DNA of 64,000 bases from Uranotaenia lowii (taxonomy: Eukaryota; Arthropoda; Insecta; Diptera; Culicidae). Of this stretch, positions 20,177 to 32,590 are shown piece after piece. Numbering within the stretch: the stretch's first letter is position 1; every line of letters begins with the position of its first letter. Location of the stretch: the NCBI RefSeq assembly GCF_029784155.1, contig NC_073692.1:327503920-327567919 (forward strand). The letters are read 5' to 3'. The position numbers and the translations under genes were made by a program. The notes beneath the pieces are model-generated. The model searched no databases, was not told the DNA's origin, and worked only from the letters and a program-made list of their open reading frames with translations.

Positions 20177-23100
20177 AAAATATATAGAAACAGAATTCAA
20201 AATAAACATGAAAGTTAGCTGATACGTGAAGTTTAAGGTAGAATATCGAATTCCTCAATCGGAAACTAAACTACACTGTAGCAAAACACTAAATTCGGTC
20301 ATTTAAATGGACACTCAAACAGTTGAAAACGTGTGTTTTTCAAACACATGCTTCATATGTACTATTAGAGTGTAAGCAATCATTGAAATGATCGGGTTCG
20401 AATATAAAATTTAAGCCATATTTAAAGTAAACATCTAGGTATGAACACTTTGCCAAATACATCCGCGGAAGGTTAAGCTAGCTATTTTTTTTTTCAAATT
20501 AGATAAAAAAAATATGATATATGCTCTAAGATGGGTAAGGTATGGCCGAACAAAATTTTTGTGTTTTGAAGGGCAGTGTCAGGCCATAAGTTTGGAATCA
20601 CCTCCTGAAACCATTAAATTTTTTTCTCAGACATCTTAGGTAATATTGCATTCCATAGCGATGCATCTTCACTTTTACTAAATTTACTACGAAGATTTAG
20701 AATCCCAATATTTTTTTTATGAAATTGCATAAATCCATGATAACTAGTGTTTGGTTTTCTTTTACTTTTTCAACATCAAACACAGTTGTTTACCTGATAA
20801 AATTTTAATGCCTATCTACCAAATGCATCGTTGATTAAAGTTGCGAATGCCACAAATATGTGAAAGCAACTGTTTTCGAAATAAAACAAATATATGAAAG
20901 AAAAACTTTTTGTATTTACTCAAATAAGTAAGCTTGTTATTTCAAAACACAAGCAAAACCATTTAACATATTGATGGAAATTGATATTGAATTTATGGGT
21001 TTCAATAATATTTTTTAAAATTATTTTCTCGTAATTGAACTTTTAAATTTAAACGAAAATTTCAAATTATGAAATTGTTTCCGATTTTTCAATTCTGGAT
21101 TAATGGACTTTCTAATGTTTCACTTCTGCATATGAATTGAGGATAAAAATTTCAACTCTAGATCTTGAAAATGGTTTGAATTTAAAATATTTACTTTTCA
21201 TATTCCGAAATGATGAGATCCATCTTATATTACTTGAACTGAAAAACCAAGATTCGAATCAGAATTTTTCCCAATGATGATGAAAATTTTAAACCAAGAA
21301 CAATAAACTGGGTAGTTACAAGAAATTTTTCCACAAGTTTCCGAGCCGGGAAAATCCGGGATTTTTTATGTCAAAACCTTGCATAAGCCGAGTATATTGT
21401 TTAAAAATGTTCTCCAGAACCTTTCCAATATCCAGGCAAATTTCGGAATTATTCCATTAAAATTAGGAAGAAAAATACTTAAAGAATTGATTTTTTATAT
21501 CGAAACACTCAGCCAATTTAGAATCAAATACTTGACTTTCAAATTTCATTCATGATTATTCAGACTTACTTTAAAACTTTTTTTAGCGCAGGATACATAA
21601 TTCTAAGGGCTCAATTTTAATTTTTGTTTGATTTTGCAAGTAAAGTGAAAAAAATATTCGCAAAATCTTGGCAATTTGGCAAGCTTAGTCTAACTTTTTG
21701 GAGTTTGTTAGACTTTTTTAGCCTTACTTTTGGAATTCACTATACGGGACTAAATTACTAATACAGAGTGGCCAGCGAACCGGGATATCCGGGAAAAAAA
21801 CTGAAATTTCGAATCAAAAACGGGACATTTTGGATTGATTTTCCCCCATATGGCAATCTATAGAATAATAAAGATCATTCATTTCATCCTGAATTAAATT
21901 TTTACTCAGAAGCTTGACATAACATAGTTGTTTATTTTTGGGTAACCAAGTGGGAAAAAAACAGAAATTCAAAATATACTGGAAAAAATCTTCATAAATC
22001 TGAACTATCGAGCTCAGCGCGTATATTTTAGTGTTCTGGAGTATTCCAGGTCAAGTTCCAAAATAATTTATAGGTATTTAAAAAAACGGACCTTCGTTCC
22101 ACAAATTTTCGAGCGTGAACTGTTTTGAGCTTACAGATATTGAGTAAAAAAGCTTTTAACTCAATATGAGTACACTTTAAATAACTGTATATAACCATAT
22201 ATTTTGTGTCTTGTGTACCAAATATGTATAATTTTTTACGAATCTCAAGGAAAAAACCGAAAACTCAGGATGAAGAAAGATGTTAAACGAACTACAAAAT
22301 GTTATAATATTTCGAATTTTAAGTTGTGAAGTGAAATTGATTCACCACAAATACAGGATAATGTTTAATACCAGTAAATTTTGCTGAACATAAAAAGATG
22401 AATTCTGAAAAAAAGTATTGAGAGTCAATACATAATTCATTCACGCAGTCCTCAGTCAGCTGTAGGTCAACTAAATTCCATTAAAAGCAAAGTTTCAGAA
22501 AAGTCTCATGATCAAATGCATTTTTTTTATATAAACGTGAATTTTATTCATATTAGGCTGGTTTGATTTGAGTTAATGAAGAGTTCCATTTATTAAATTT
22601 ATTTTTCGTTTTCATCGTAATTAAGTTTTCATTGAAATGAAAAAAATAAAAACTAAATGTGAAAATCAAACTTTTTTGGATTGTGTGATATTAAACACTG
22701 GAATTTGACAGAAATTATCAAAAAAATTGTTCAAAAGTTAAAAAAAAATGAAATCTTTCATGGTTTATGAAATTTTTTCATACAGTTCTTTTTCATTTTT
22801 AAATTTTTATAATCGGAAAATCATAAGACCAGGAAAGGAAGAATGCGGGAAATAAATATTGAAATTGAGTGGACGCAATTTAGTGGCATCAATGAATGCA
22901 TAGAAGGTGGGACATTATACCATATTTTTGTGTTATTCTTTTTTACATTTTGCGCTTTTAATGGTAAACGCAATCTTCAATAAGTAAAAACCAAATTCCA
23001 AATTACAGATCATAAGTGTATGAGTAACGTAATCATGTACGCACATTTGGAATTTACCACAAAAGCCAGAAATTAAAAAGCAAGTTTCAGCCTAAGATTA

Positions 23101-23357
23101 ATTTTCATAATAAATAGATTGGGATTTCAAATTTGATTCAGTATTAAAGACAAGAGTTGGTAGAAAATTTCAGAATGCTTAAAAAGAACAAGAATGACAG
23201 AATCTTACCTTAGAATATCAAAACAAAAATTAAAATTTAAAAAAAATCAGTAGTGGATTTCAGATATCTTTGAACCTAAACCTAAACATTAAAATTTTTT
23301 CAGTCAAAATGACCGGCTCTAGTTGTTTTTCAAGTTTATCTAAGACATCAAACTTAA
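20177..23357. other. AT-rich intergenic sequence with a SINE-tail relic
   Basis: No gene is supported. A diverged match to the SINE tail seen at 55130-55212 lies at about 20820-20890 (CGTTGAT, GCGAATGCCAC, then CGAAATAAAAC). Around 21330-21800 are diverged cccggg/ccggga-type patches of the dispersed repeat also present near 34970, 47030 and 53450. Confidence 0.4.
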
Positions 23358-23509
23358 CCCTTCGTTTCATTAAGTAACAAATTTGCAACAATTAATGTAT
23401 GAAAAAGTGAAAAATCGTATTTTATTTAAGAATTTTTCTTAATGTACTTATCATTTCCGACTGTTTGAAATGATTTATGAGAAAAAATAAAATATTATGA
23501 AATGAAGGG
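23358..23509. mobile_element. piggyBac-type MITE, 152 bp
   Basis: Terminal inverted repeats CCCTTCGTTTCAT and ATGAAATGAAGGG (one mismatch) are flanked on both sides by TTAA (23354-23357 and 23510-23513), the piggyBac target. No coding capacity. Confidence 0.65.
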
Positions 23510-26480
23510 TTAAGAAAAAAAGCTAAAAATTGTTTCGCCCTAAATTTCATTTCTGGACCACTGTACATTGGGCCTTTCAAAAAATGGATAAATATGGATA
23601 ATATTGTGATGTCCGTAAGTTTAAACCGGAATAAATGAATTATGAATATCGACAGCGTTTTTTCCTTGATAAAATTTAGTGATGAATAGTCTTTATATAT
23701 TGTTTTACCCTCTAAAGCTCATTTTTCATTTTTTTTTCGCTGAAATTAGAAATTCTCAGATGCTGAGTTTTATGATTACACAACAACTTTTGTTTTACGA
23801 TAAACCGCATGGATGAGACATTTTATTTTGACATTTTTTTTAATTGAATAAGCACAGGAGCTTTGCAACTTTTCTTTCAGTAGCTTTTACTCACTTCATC
23901 ATTTTTTTCTGAATTTTTGAACATATTAACACTGATCCATGGCTATATTTTTATGTAGTTTTTGTTAAGATAAGTCCACAAATACCTGATTCGACTTATA
24001 TTAAAAGTATATATTGTGCATTATTTTTAATTGTTGTCGTATTTACTGTCTTAACCTCACCTTAGAACGGGGTCTATGTTTCGTCTTCCTTCCTAAATAA
24101 TGCTTTTTTTTCTCAGAAAACCTATTCAGAATGATGGATACTCTTTGACCTAACTATCAATCAATGGATTTATTTTAGAACAAAAAACACATTTACCAAG
24201 GATTTCTGAGGCTAACAAATTCATCATTCTTCAAAAAATAGTTCTATTTATATTTTTCTCATGTTTTTAAGCTTCTATAAGCTGTAACTTGGTACACATT
24301 CTAGTCAAAAAGTTTTCTGTAACAAGAATTGATATATTAACCTTCCGTTGCGGTTAGAGGAATATTAACAGGTGAGGGTCATACAGACCCGGTTCACTAT
24401 TTTGGCTGTGTCTTCAAAACTTTAATCCATTTTGATAAATTAAACTATTTTGTAATGTTTATGGCGTCTTAGCCGAAAGACACAATGGCCAAAAAAGATG
24501 GTATTTTTTAAAAAACACCGTGACCATCCCGGTTCGAAATATGACATTTTTTATGTTGGCGGAATTGAGGTTGATTTAAATCATCTTTAATGATTCATTT
24601 AAAATATGACAGGAATGAAAAAATAAGGAAAAATCAAAAATTACTGTTTCTTTTTGAAAACCAATGTATTTTTTTTTCTGAAAAACTACACACTATTAAT
24701 TTTTTGGTGTAAATTTATGTCAAATTGGATGCACAAAATTGAAGCATCACTTTTGACATAAAATTACACTACGAAAGACAGAAACGCTTGAAGCCATAAA
24801 TTCTCAGACACTAACTTAATGACACTTTCGACATAATATTACGTAATCGATGATGTAAAATTATGTTCAACTGGACGCACAAAAGTGAAGCATCATTTTT
24901 TACATAAATTTAGATCTTTAAAGAAATAAAATAGCGTTGTGATAAATTTTGATGACAGAAGCTTTCGGAGACATAAATTTTTAGAGAAATAAATTTCCAT
25001 AGACATAAATTTTGAAGTTTGCAAAAATACTGTTCATTAAACAAAATTTTAGCTTAAAATAATTGGATTTCAGAAAATTTTACTGCGAATCCAATAAATA
25101 TTAACCTAAATAAATGTTTAATAACGAGTATGTTTAAAAACGGTAAAATGTTAACAGATTTTATTATCTCCATGGAAATTTATATTTATAAAATTATGCC
25201 TCTGAATGCTAAATATATGAAGTAATAAATCTCAAATATTTTTCTCTGTTTAATGTTGGAGTTGAAGAACTGTAAGTGTTGAATGAGGATTTTTAAGAAA
25301 AGCAATTCTACAAGTAAACATTTCCAGCACATGGTGGAAATTTCGTGATTATCAACTGTTAGGTATTATTAACAAAATATTGATTTAATGCATACATAGG
25401 AGGGCATTCTTGAAAAATAAATAACTGGTGGAAATTGACTTACTTAATTTTATTAATCGTATAAACGAAATTTCGTTCCATTTTGGTTTGCTTGTAACTG
25501 TATTTGTAAAATCCTTTCCAAAATTATTTAAATCTTGTTCATTCTTTGTAGTTCTATATGAATTCACGTTTCAATGTGATTTCGAAAGTTGGATTTCGCA
25601 AGTAATCGACCTCGTAGCAATAGCATAAAATTTTCCATAATTAAGCGTTGAGTAAATCATGTCAGCATTCTCAATTAGCATACACATCGGTGTTCCAATC
25701 CTTGTTATTCGTCTGTAATAAATTGTTGAAGAAAAAAAATTGAATGGTGAGTTCAGAAAACGTCCGATTAATGATGGTAGCATAGAAAATATTTAGGCAT
25801 TATTTTGAACAAATACGTTAGTTTTCATCATTTAACTGATTTATCAACGAAATCGGACTTAGAATAAGTAAACTAAATATAAACGAGGATGAAACGATAT
25901 ATGAAAATAACAAAACAAACTAGACTTGATCTAGTCTTCCAATTTTTTCCGATATAAAGCTTGTTAGAGTGACCCTGCACATCCTCTCCTCTAGTTAAAA
26001 AAACTCTCAGTCGAGTCGCCGCGACGACTACGGCTCCTGTTGTTACTAACACAACAAAAAAGGAAGTGAAAAAAAACTTTATAAATTCAAAAAAAGCTTG
26101 CCAGATTTAAAAACGTCAGATCAACGAGCAAGTATTATACCAAAGATTTTGAAATTGCTCGAATAAGTATTATTGTAATTGTTCTTTGTTGATACAACAT
26201 CAGCCCGTCGATAAAAAAATCATAGTTAGGGTAAAGGAAATAATTGAAATTATAGAAAATAAAATCAAGATCTTTGAAAAAAAAGTATAACGGTTCATTT
26301 TTTCGCCGGCAATTATTTACCTACTACACTAGTGAAGACGTTTTTAAAAAAAAAACGATCACACACATATAGGATCTCTGTGAAACTTCATGTTTCTTTG
26401 AAGAGATCTAAATTCTACTTAAGACTAAGGCGTACATCTTTCAAGGATATAATGGCTAGCATTTTAATAATGCTAACACC
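23510..26480. other. AT-rich intergenic sequence
   Basis: No gene is supported. The region contains a GGGTCATACAGACCC palindrome at about 24387, related to copies at about 44850 and 45020, and a diverged two-unit tandem repeat at 24708-24915. Frames at 25385-25783 overlap on both strands and have no motif. Confidence 0.4.
24708..24915. repeat. Diverged two-copy tandem repeat
   Basis: Two units share TGTAAATTTATGT, GGATGCACAAAA, TGAAGCATCA and ACATAAA in the same order (about 24710-24775 and 24848-24912), spaced about 138 bases apart. Probably part of an unidentified repeat. Confidence 0.5.
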
Positions 26481-26494
26481 ACCAGCCCACAGAA

Positions 26495-26585
26495 AGAGTA
26501 CTATGTGTGCCGTGACCGAGACTCGATCTCATGACCTCTGGCTTGGAAGACTTGAACGCTATCTTCTAGGCCACGGTCGGTGTGA
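26495..26585 (-). repeat. tRNA-like sequence (SINE head or tRNA relic)
   Basis: On the minus strand the segment reads CCGTGGCCTAGAAGATAGCG (A-box-like), a CTTCCAA loop and GAGATCGAGTCTC (T-arm, B-box-like), then GGTCACGG pairing with the CCGTGGCC start. The loop would place UCC as anticodon, but stems are imperfect and no terminator run follows. I read it as a degenerate tRNA-derived repeat, not a working tRNA gene. Confidence 0.5.
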
Positions 26586-26959
26586 AATTAAAAACGCATT
26601 CATGTATCTATGCAAATGCATCAATGAAGAATTAACATGCTTTGAATATTTCCAACTCTATACGTGAAGTTGATTTTCTTACTACTTTTCAATGAGTAAT
26701 ATATCGCCTTCACTTATGCAACCACTACAGTGAATGCGCTCTTCATTATGGCAATGGCATGTTCCAGGAACTAAAACGCCTCAATGTATATGATTCATAT
26801 GACTTCTGTAAATGCTTTTATATCAGTAAATGAGTCACACTGAACATTTGTTTTTGCTATTTACCAGGCTTTGGTAGAATCTCGTTAAAGCCCTTCAACT
26901 TACACCTTGTACAGACCAAACAGATAATGAATAAGAAATAAAATAAAAATTTAATGGAA

Positions 26960-27860
26960 AACTTACTTGTTTTCAATGAATTGTCGAACGATACAGTACG
27001 ATCGGCGTAAGGAATGTTATCTCCTTAAATTATGTGCTCTATAAATTGCCCATCTATACGGCAGTCGAACAACATACATGTCAGATGTAATATTACAATT
27101 CGTCGTAGGACTCGCCCAAGTCGTTTGTATTCCGATGAAGTTTGTAGTTCTTAAACTGCATGTCTGCAAACACCATATCTGTTCGCTTCATTGTCGTACG
27201 GCGATTTCTGGTATCTTGCATTACGGGGTACATCGGAATGGTGTTCTTGTAGACCATTAGGATCAAATTCAAGCATTTTGTCGGGAAGATGTTCTGTCCG
27301 AGTGTGCGAGCCTGGGAAAATAAACCTTCTCGCATTTTTGGCAGTCTAGAAATCAAAATGGTATAGGTATATTTCAGTTAAAAGAATTAAAATTTGAAAA
27401 TATTTATCTGAAAGTTAACTCACCAGCATTCAGTAACAGTTTGACACGGTACAATCCACCGTACATGACATTTTGTTCGACCTGCTACAACCGATGGTCC
27501 TTGCTGAAGTACACGACTTAAAAGTATATCCCGCTGCCGAGGATCGTATTCGAAGCTGATTCGGCTTATTGGGATATCGAAGCAAGGGAAATTCATTCTG
27601 CTGCAGTCTTGATACACCACACATTCGATCAGCGATATTGCAGATTAGATCCCGACGAAAATTTCCACTGGTTCGTCCGAAACCGTTTCCACCGGAAGAG
27701 ATTATTTGACCGTTCGAAGAAATCCTTGTGGAGTTTCGACACAGTCCTCTTTCTGGTGATGGCCTGCTGGCAAACGAAACGCACAAATTTTAAAGAAAAT
27801 CCACTCTTTTCACAGACACTTGACACCTTAGAAAGAAAAATTTTATGCAAATATGTTTGT
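26960..27860 (-). other. Candidate host gene fragment (unresolved exons)
   Basis: This is a locally more GC-rich, apparently single-copy stretch. On the minus strand there is a 63-base intron-like interval: consensus donor GTGAGT at about 27425 and acceptor TTTCTAG at about 27357. Another strong donor (GTAAGT) lies near 26965. Downstream of the acceptor two frames are open: one ends GESYDEL at 27093, the other reads RRFIFPGSHTRTEHLPD and on to a stop near 27155. Upstream, 27420-27650 is open with several Cys. No single frame joins cleanly across the intron (one join gives TGA), so I cannot assemble a protein or name it. It could be a pseudogene, an untranslated transcript or chance. Confidence 0.3.
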
Positions 27861-28645
27861 TTATGTTCTTCTTTTTCGTTTTATTCGAATGTGTGATGAA
27901 CGGACACTGATACAAATTCGAACTCAGAATTAATTTTACTGAATTTCGAATAAAAGTTTAAGAATTATTCTTGAAAACTAAAATGTATCTGTACTTCACT
28001 TTGATGGAGACCCGCGTTTGGCTCGAGTGAATTTTTAGGTTTGTATTAGTATGCGTGTTTTGTTGGTATGTGTAATTTAGGTTCAAAATGATGTAAAATT
28101 AGGTCTAATCAGGATTAGATATAAAAACTATTAGGTGTTGAAGCGTTTCTGTCTCGTTTAATTTTAGAAAATTTTTGGTGTGTAGCTTATATTTATAAAA
28201 CTGGGCCAATAAATTTTTAAATCTTTAAAAACATGTAAACCACATGTAAACCAATATGGAAACTGATTTTTTTTGTAATATTTCAATCATATTAAGATCC
28301 GCGAAGAACAAACAACGGGAGATAACAGAAACTCGTTGAGTCGAATTCCAACCGAAAATGGATTAAATGTGCAGATATCAATTCCTTTATTTAAAAGTAT
28401 TGAATTGGAAAAAAGGAAAGGTTACAATCTTTTCAATCATTAAGCAAAAAATTAAGCAAAAACAAACAATTCGATGCGTTTTTATGACTATTTCAATAAA
28501 TTCTCTCTAGTTTAATTTAAAAAATTGAAGTACTAAAGTTTTTTTTCTCAAATTGAGTTAACCGATAACATGCAATTTTATTTCCAAGGTTTTTTGTTGT
28601 TTTGACAAAAACAGGTTTGTTATAAATATTTGTGTTTATATCCAT
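27861..28645. other. AT-rich intergenic sequence
   Basis: I see no gene or clear repeat here. Confidence 0.4.
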
Positions 28646-31314
28646 ACTTGCTGACCCGGTGTGCTTTGCTACACCTTCCAAAAATTATTGAAATTTGTGG
28701 TACCTAGTTATTTAACTTTGAATTTATTTGCACAAAATTATAAATTCAATTTCAAAATCATTAAAATGTTCTTTCAAATTAAAATTCCAACTCGTTTTGT
28801 TTTGAAATCTTTATTATTTTTTTTCAATCCGTGTTTTATTCCATTTTTTGACTCTGGATTTCTAAGCTTCAAAAGTTTGTTATGGATAAGAACACTATAT
28901 TAAACACCATCTTTGAGATTCAGCGAATTTGTGGCCAATAAAAAAAACGAAAGGATTTTTGGATGAAGTTTTCATAGTGTAGCTTATGATTGTTCCACAG
29001 CTTCAAACCGGTAATATTTTTTTCGCAGAAATATATTTTAAAACCATCGCTAGAGCCTTTTAAATAAAAAATGTGTTGGTTTCAATTATTGAACACGATG
29101 ATTCAAATATTGAACAGGCAGTGTACGTATAGAACGCGTGATCATTGGAGTTCATTGTATACATTTAGGGGTATTTCCCTTGATAGAATGCATTGCAGGG
29201 ACGATTTGAGTTGAGATAGCAACCAAGTAACAGTTTGTTTACATTTCCTAGCTCCAACCGATGTTTTTCCAATAATTGGTACATGCATTTCTTTACGAAA
29301 TGAGTACTGCAAGATTGAACGTTCAATAATTAAAACATTGTCGTTTTTCAGTGGTTCAATGATTGAACACTTTAAATTTTAGTATTTTAAGAAAGTACAG
29401 ATACTAAAGGCTGAAAATATATCAGAAATATTCAGAAAATACTCATTTGATAACTTTCATGACGTTATCATAAAATTTTATTCGTCTTGATTCAATTTTT
29501 CTCCCAATCAAAAAGGGCTGTTTTCTTCATCCATGCGAAAAAGCAAGTCAAAATTTTAACAAATATTCCAGTTTAGAAAATTGTGACTTTAGGAGTCCGA
29601 AGTTCTCGGTGAAAATTTGAACAGAGGTATGAAATGCTTCAACAGTGGCACTACGATTTTTGTTTAGTTTTTCTACTGTATATTTTTGTTTTAATTGGTT
29701 AATGTTTCAATAGTGTTCAATATCTGGTACCTGTTTAAAAACAAGTGCTTCTACCCGATATGCCAATTTTTTGTATATAAAGAATCTTTGCTGTCTCTTT
29801 TTAATGTACTGAGATTCTCAAACTATCCTAGAAACATTTTTTATAACAAAATAACGTCTCGGGACACCTTTTAACAATTCGTTCTCGTATTATTATACAA
29901 CTTGTGAGAATGACCCCCTCCTCCATTCCTTTATCCCTAATGGAAAGAAAAGGGGGTTCATAACTTCATAAAAAACATTTTGTATACAAATACAATTCCA
30001 TATCATATATGGCATCATTCTCGATAAGTTTTTCAAAAAAAAGTGACCCTCCTTCCACTTTATATCTCCCCTCTGGCAGGAGAAGGGGGTTTGAAACCAT
30101 CAAAGAAACATTGGCCGTACACAAATATGCCCTCTTCCACTTTTTATCGTTCCACTGAATGGAAGGAGGGGTGCTAAACCACCGGAAAAAAAATTTCTTG
30201 TGCTCGAATACCCTCTCATGGCAAATTTGATGTCGTTTGCTTTATAAGTTGTCTAGTTATACTGTGAAATTTGTATCAGAGCCCTTCTTCCTACCTATAG
30301 TACCGATCCCTAAGGGATCAAGACCAAACATTCCGTGTATTCAAATACACTCCCATGCCCAATTCTGTTCCATTTCATATTTGGGTCCATTTGTTAAATA
30401 AGTTCTTGGTTTGTGAAAAACATTCATATGTGAGCTCCCGTTTTCTCAAAACTGTATCCTCAATTGAAGGAGAAAGAAGTCTCAATTTAGCAAATAATCA
30501 TTTAACATATCCAAATAATTTCCCATGCCGAAGTTGTTTCCATTTGCTCGATTAATTCTCGAGTTATGCGAAAAACTGTAAAAAAGCCCCCCTCTCTCCT
30601 TCCTATCACGCAAGTGGAAGTAGTAGCAAATATTCACAGAAACATTCTTATTGCTCAAATATTCTCCCATCCAAATTTTGTTCCATTTGCTGAGAATACC
30701 CTCCTCCCTCAAGATTTTCATTTTTCGGAGGTTTTTAAAAATATCATAGAAACATTTCTCGTAATCAAATATCTTCCCACGCCAAATTTGATTTCATTTG
30801 CTTGAACATTTTTTCAGTAATGCTGAAAACTGTAAAGGAGCCCCCTCACCACTTTATATCTTCGCACTGGACGGAGGGAGGAGTACCAAATATTCATAGA
30901 ACTATTTATCGTACCCAAATACCCTTCCAAGCCTAATTTGGTTTCATTTGCTCGAATAGTTTTCAAGTTATGCAATAAAAAAGGTTAAAGGCCTCTCGCC
31001 TCCTTCATGTATCTCCACTGGAAAGATGGAGAGGTCTGAAATGATCATAGAACCATTTCTCGTATACCACCACCTTCCCATGGTAAATTTGGTTCCATTT
31101 TCAAGATTAGTTCTCCAGATATTTGAAAAATTCTAAGGTAAGCCCAATCTCCCAACTGGAAGGAGGGAGGGTTACCAAATATTCCAGGAAGAGGGAGGGC
31201 CCGAAATTTTTATAGGAACCTTCAACGGCCTCCAATACCCTCATATGCCAAGTTTCACTCAAATCGGTTTAGTAGTAGAACAGACAGACAGAAATCAATT
31301 TTTATATACATAGA
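28646..31314 (-). mobile_element. Old minus-strand Helitron
   Basis: The minus-strand start TCTATGTATATAAAAATTG is at 31314 after an A. The minus-strand end is at 28646-28675: GGTGTAGCAAAGCACACC then GGGTCAGCAAG, one base away from CTAG. Body units with CCAAATTTGG and CCCTCCC/GGGAGGG pairs fill 29880-31300. The interval 28950-29870 does not match body units and may be an insertion; it holds repeated TTGAACA/TGTTCAA motifs. No ORF is supported. Divergence from the 9181 copy marks it as older. Confidence 0.75.
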
Positions 31315-31661
31315 TTTTCATATTTACATTTTCAATTCTGGGGATGGGCCATCCGGACACTTGATCGAAACGATGTGGAAGAGTGCACTGGGCTCCTTTG
31401 AAAAACATCGCCATGCTATGGAAGATTCCACATCATGCTAAACTTCCTGATTATTGGCAATAGATTGTTCTTTCGGGGAGACAAACCATCCTTACCCTAA
31501 CTGAATCGTACTAGTTACTCTTCTAGTACCTTCACTCTCTTGGAAGAGTCCGCTCAAAGGCAGTTTAAAGTTTGTAAACATGAGGTTTGGATCATGTAAT
31601 GATGCGATATAGTTCGCAGCAAACGGGCTGTGCCATGCTTCATAGGATGGAATATTACATC
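31315..31661. other. Intergenic sequence
   Basis: Nothing recognised. Confidence 0.4.
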
Positions 31662-32590
31662 GTAGGGGGAAGTGTTCCTAAATGCGCATGTTGGGTAATA
31701 TGCGCATACAGCCGATTGACGATATGGCTGGAGATTCAACGTATCTAATCAGTGCAGTTTGAGGGTAATACGCTATCGAAACATGGCATGAAGAAATTTG
31801 ATGGTTATATAAAGCCAAAAAAATTTAAAAATTCAAACAAGATTTTTGTCAGTTTTGTTATAATATATTGAACTTTAATTATCGTGCGTACAGATTCTGT
31901 GAATAAAAATTTTAATGGTTTTTCTTTCTTATTCATCTGGAAATCGGAAATTCAACAAATTGAAGCTTTTGGCAAAGTTGTAAATGATAAAATATTGGAA
32001 TAAGAGGCAGGTTCTGAATGCCCATATCAAGGCAGGTTAAATGCCTATATCAAGAAAAATAGATTATTCTCATAAATTTTTCACTTTTTATCATTGAAAC
32101 ATTAAATCTACGCTCAAATCACAATCTTACACCGAAAACAGAAGAACTTCATATTGATCCGATAAAAAAACGATATGAACAAAATATTACCATGAAATAT
32201 GGCCATATGGCATACTTAACTATTTTTCATGCAAAAGAACTAGTGATGTAGAAAATTTTACCGAATTTTCAGCCTTGACGTATGCTTAACATCCGTTTCT
32301 ACCATTTAAAAATAAATAATATCAAAATATTGCAAGTGTTAATGAAATATAGCTAAAAACATAAATATGCGCATTTAGCCTGCCAGTTTCGGAAATCGGC
32401 TATTTTGACTTTTTTTATTCTAAAATTATTTTCACAAAACCTGTAAGAGATTTTAACAGAAAAATTGCTCTAACGTATATAAAACAGATATCCGCTCATG
32501 TGTATATAGTTTTCAGACCCCTATCTATTGGAATATGGGAGGAAATGAGTGCTTTCCTTAATATGCGCATATAGCCCGCCTCTCCCCTAC
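31662..32590. mobile_element. Possible TIR element
   Basis: GTAGGGGGAAG at the left and CTCCCCTAC at the right form short imperfect inverted ends, and ATGCGCAT motifs lie just inside both (about 31684, 31708; 32366, 32563). The interior is AT-rich with no ORF. The target duplication is unclear, so this is tentative. Confidence 0.4.

Noticed and set aside
26495..26585. tRNA-Gly(UCC) gene
   Set aside because: Imperfect stems, diverged boxes and no terminator run.
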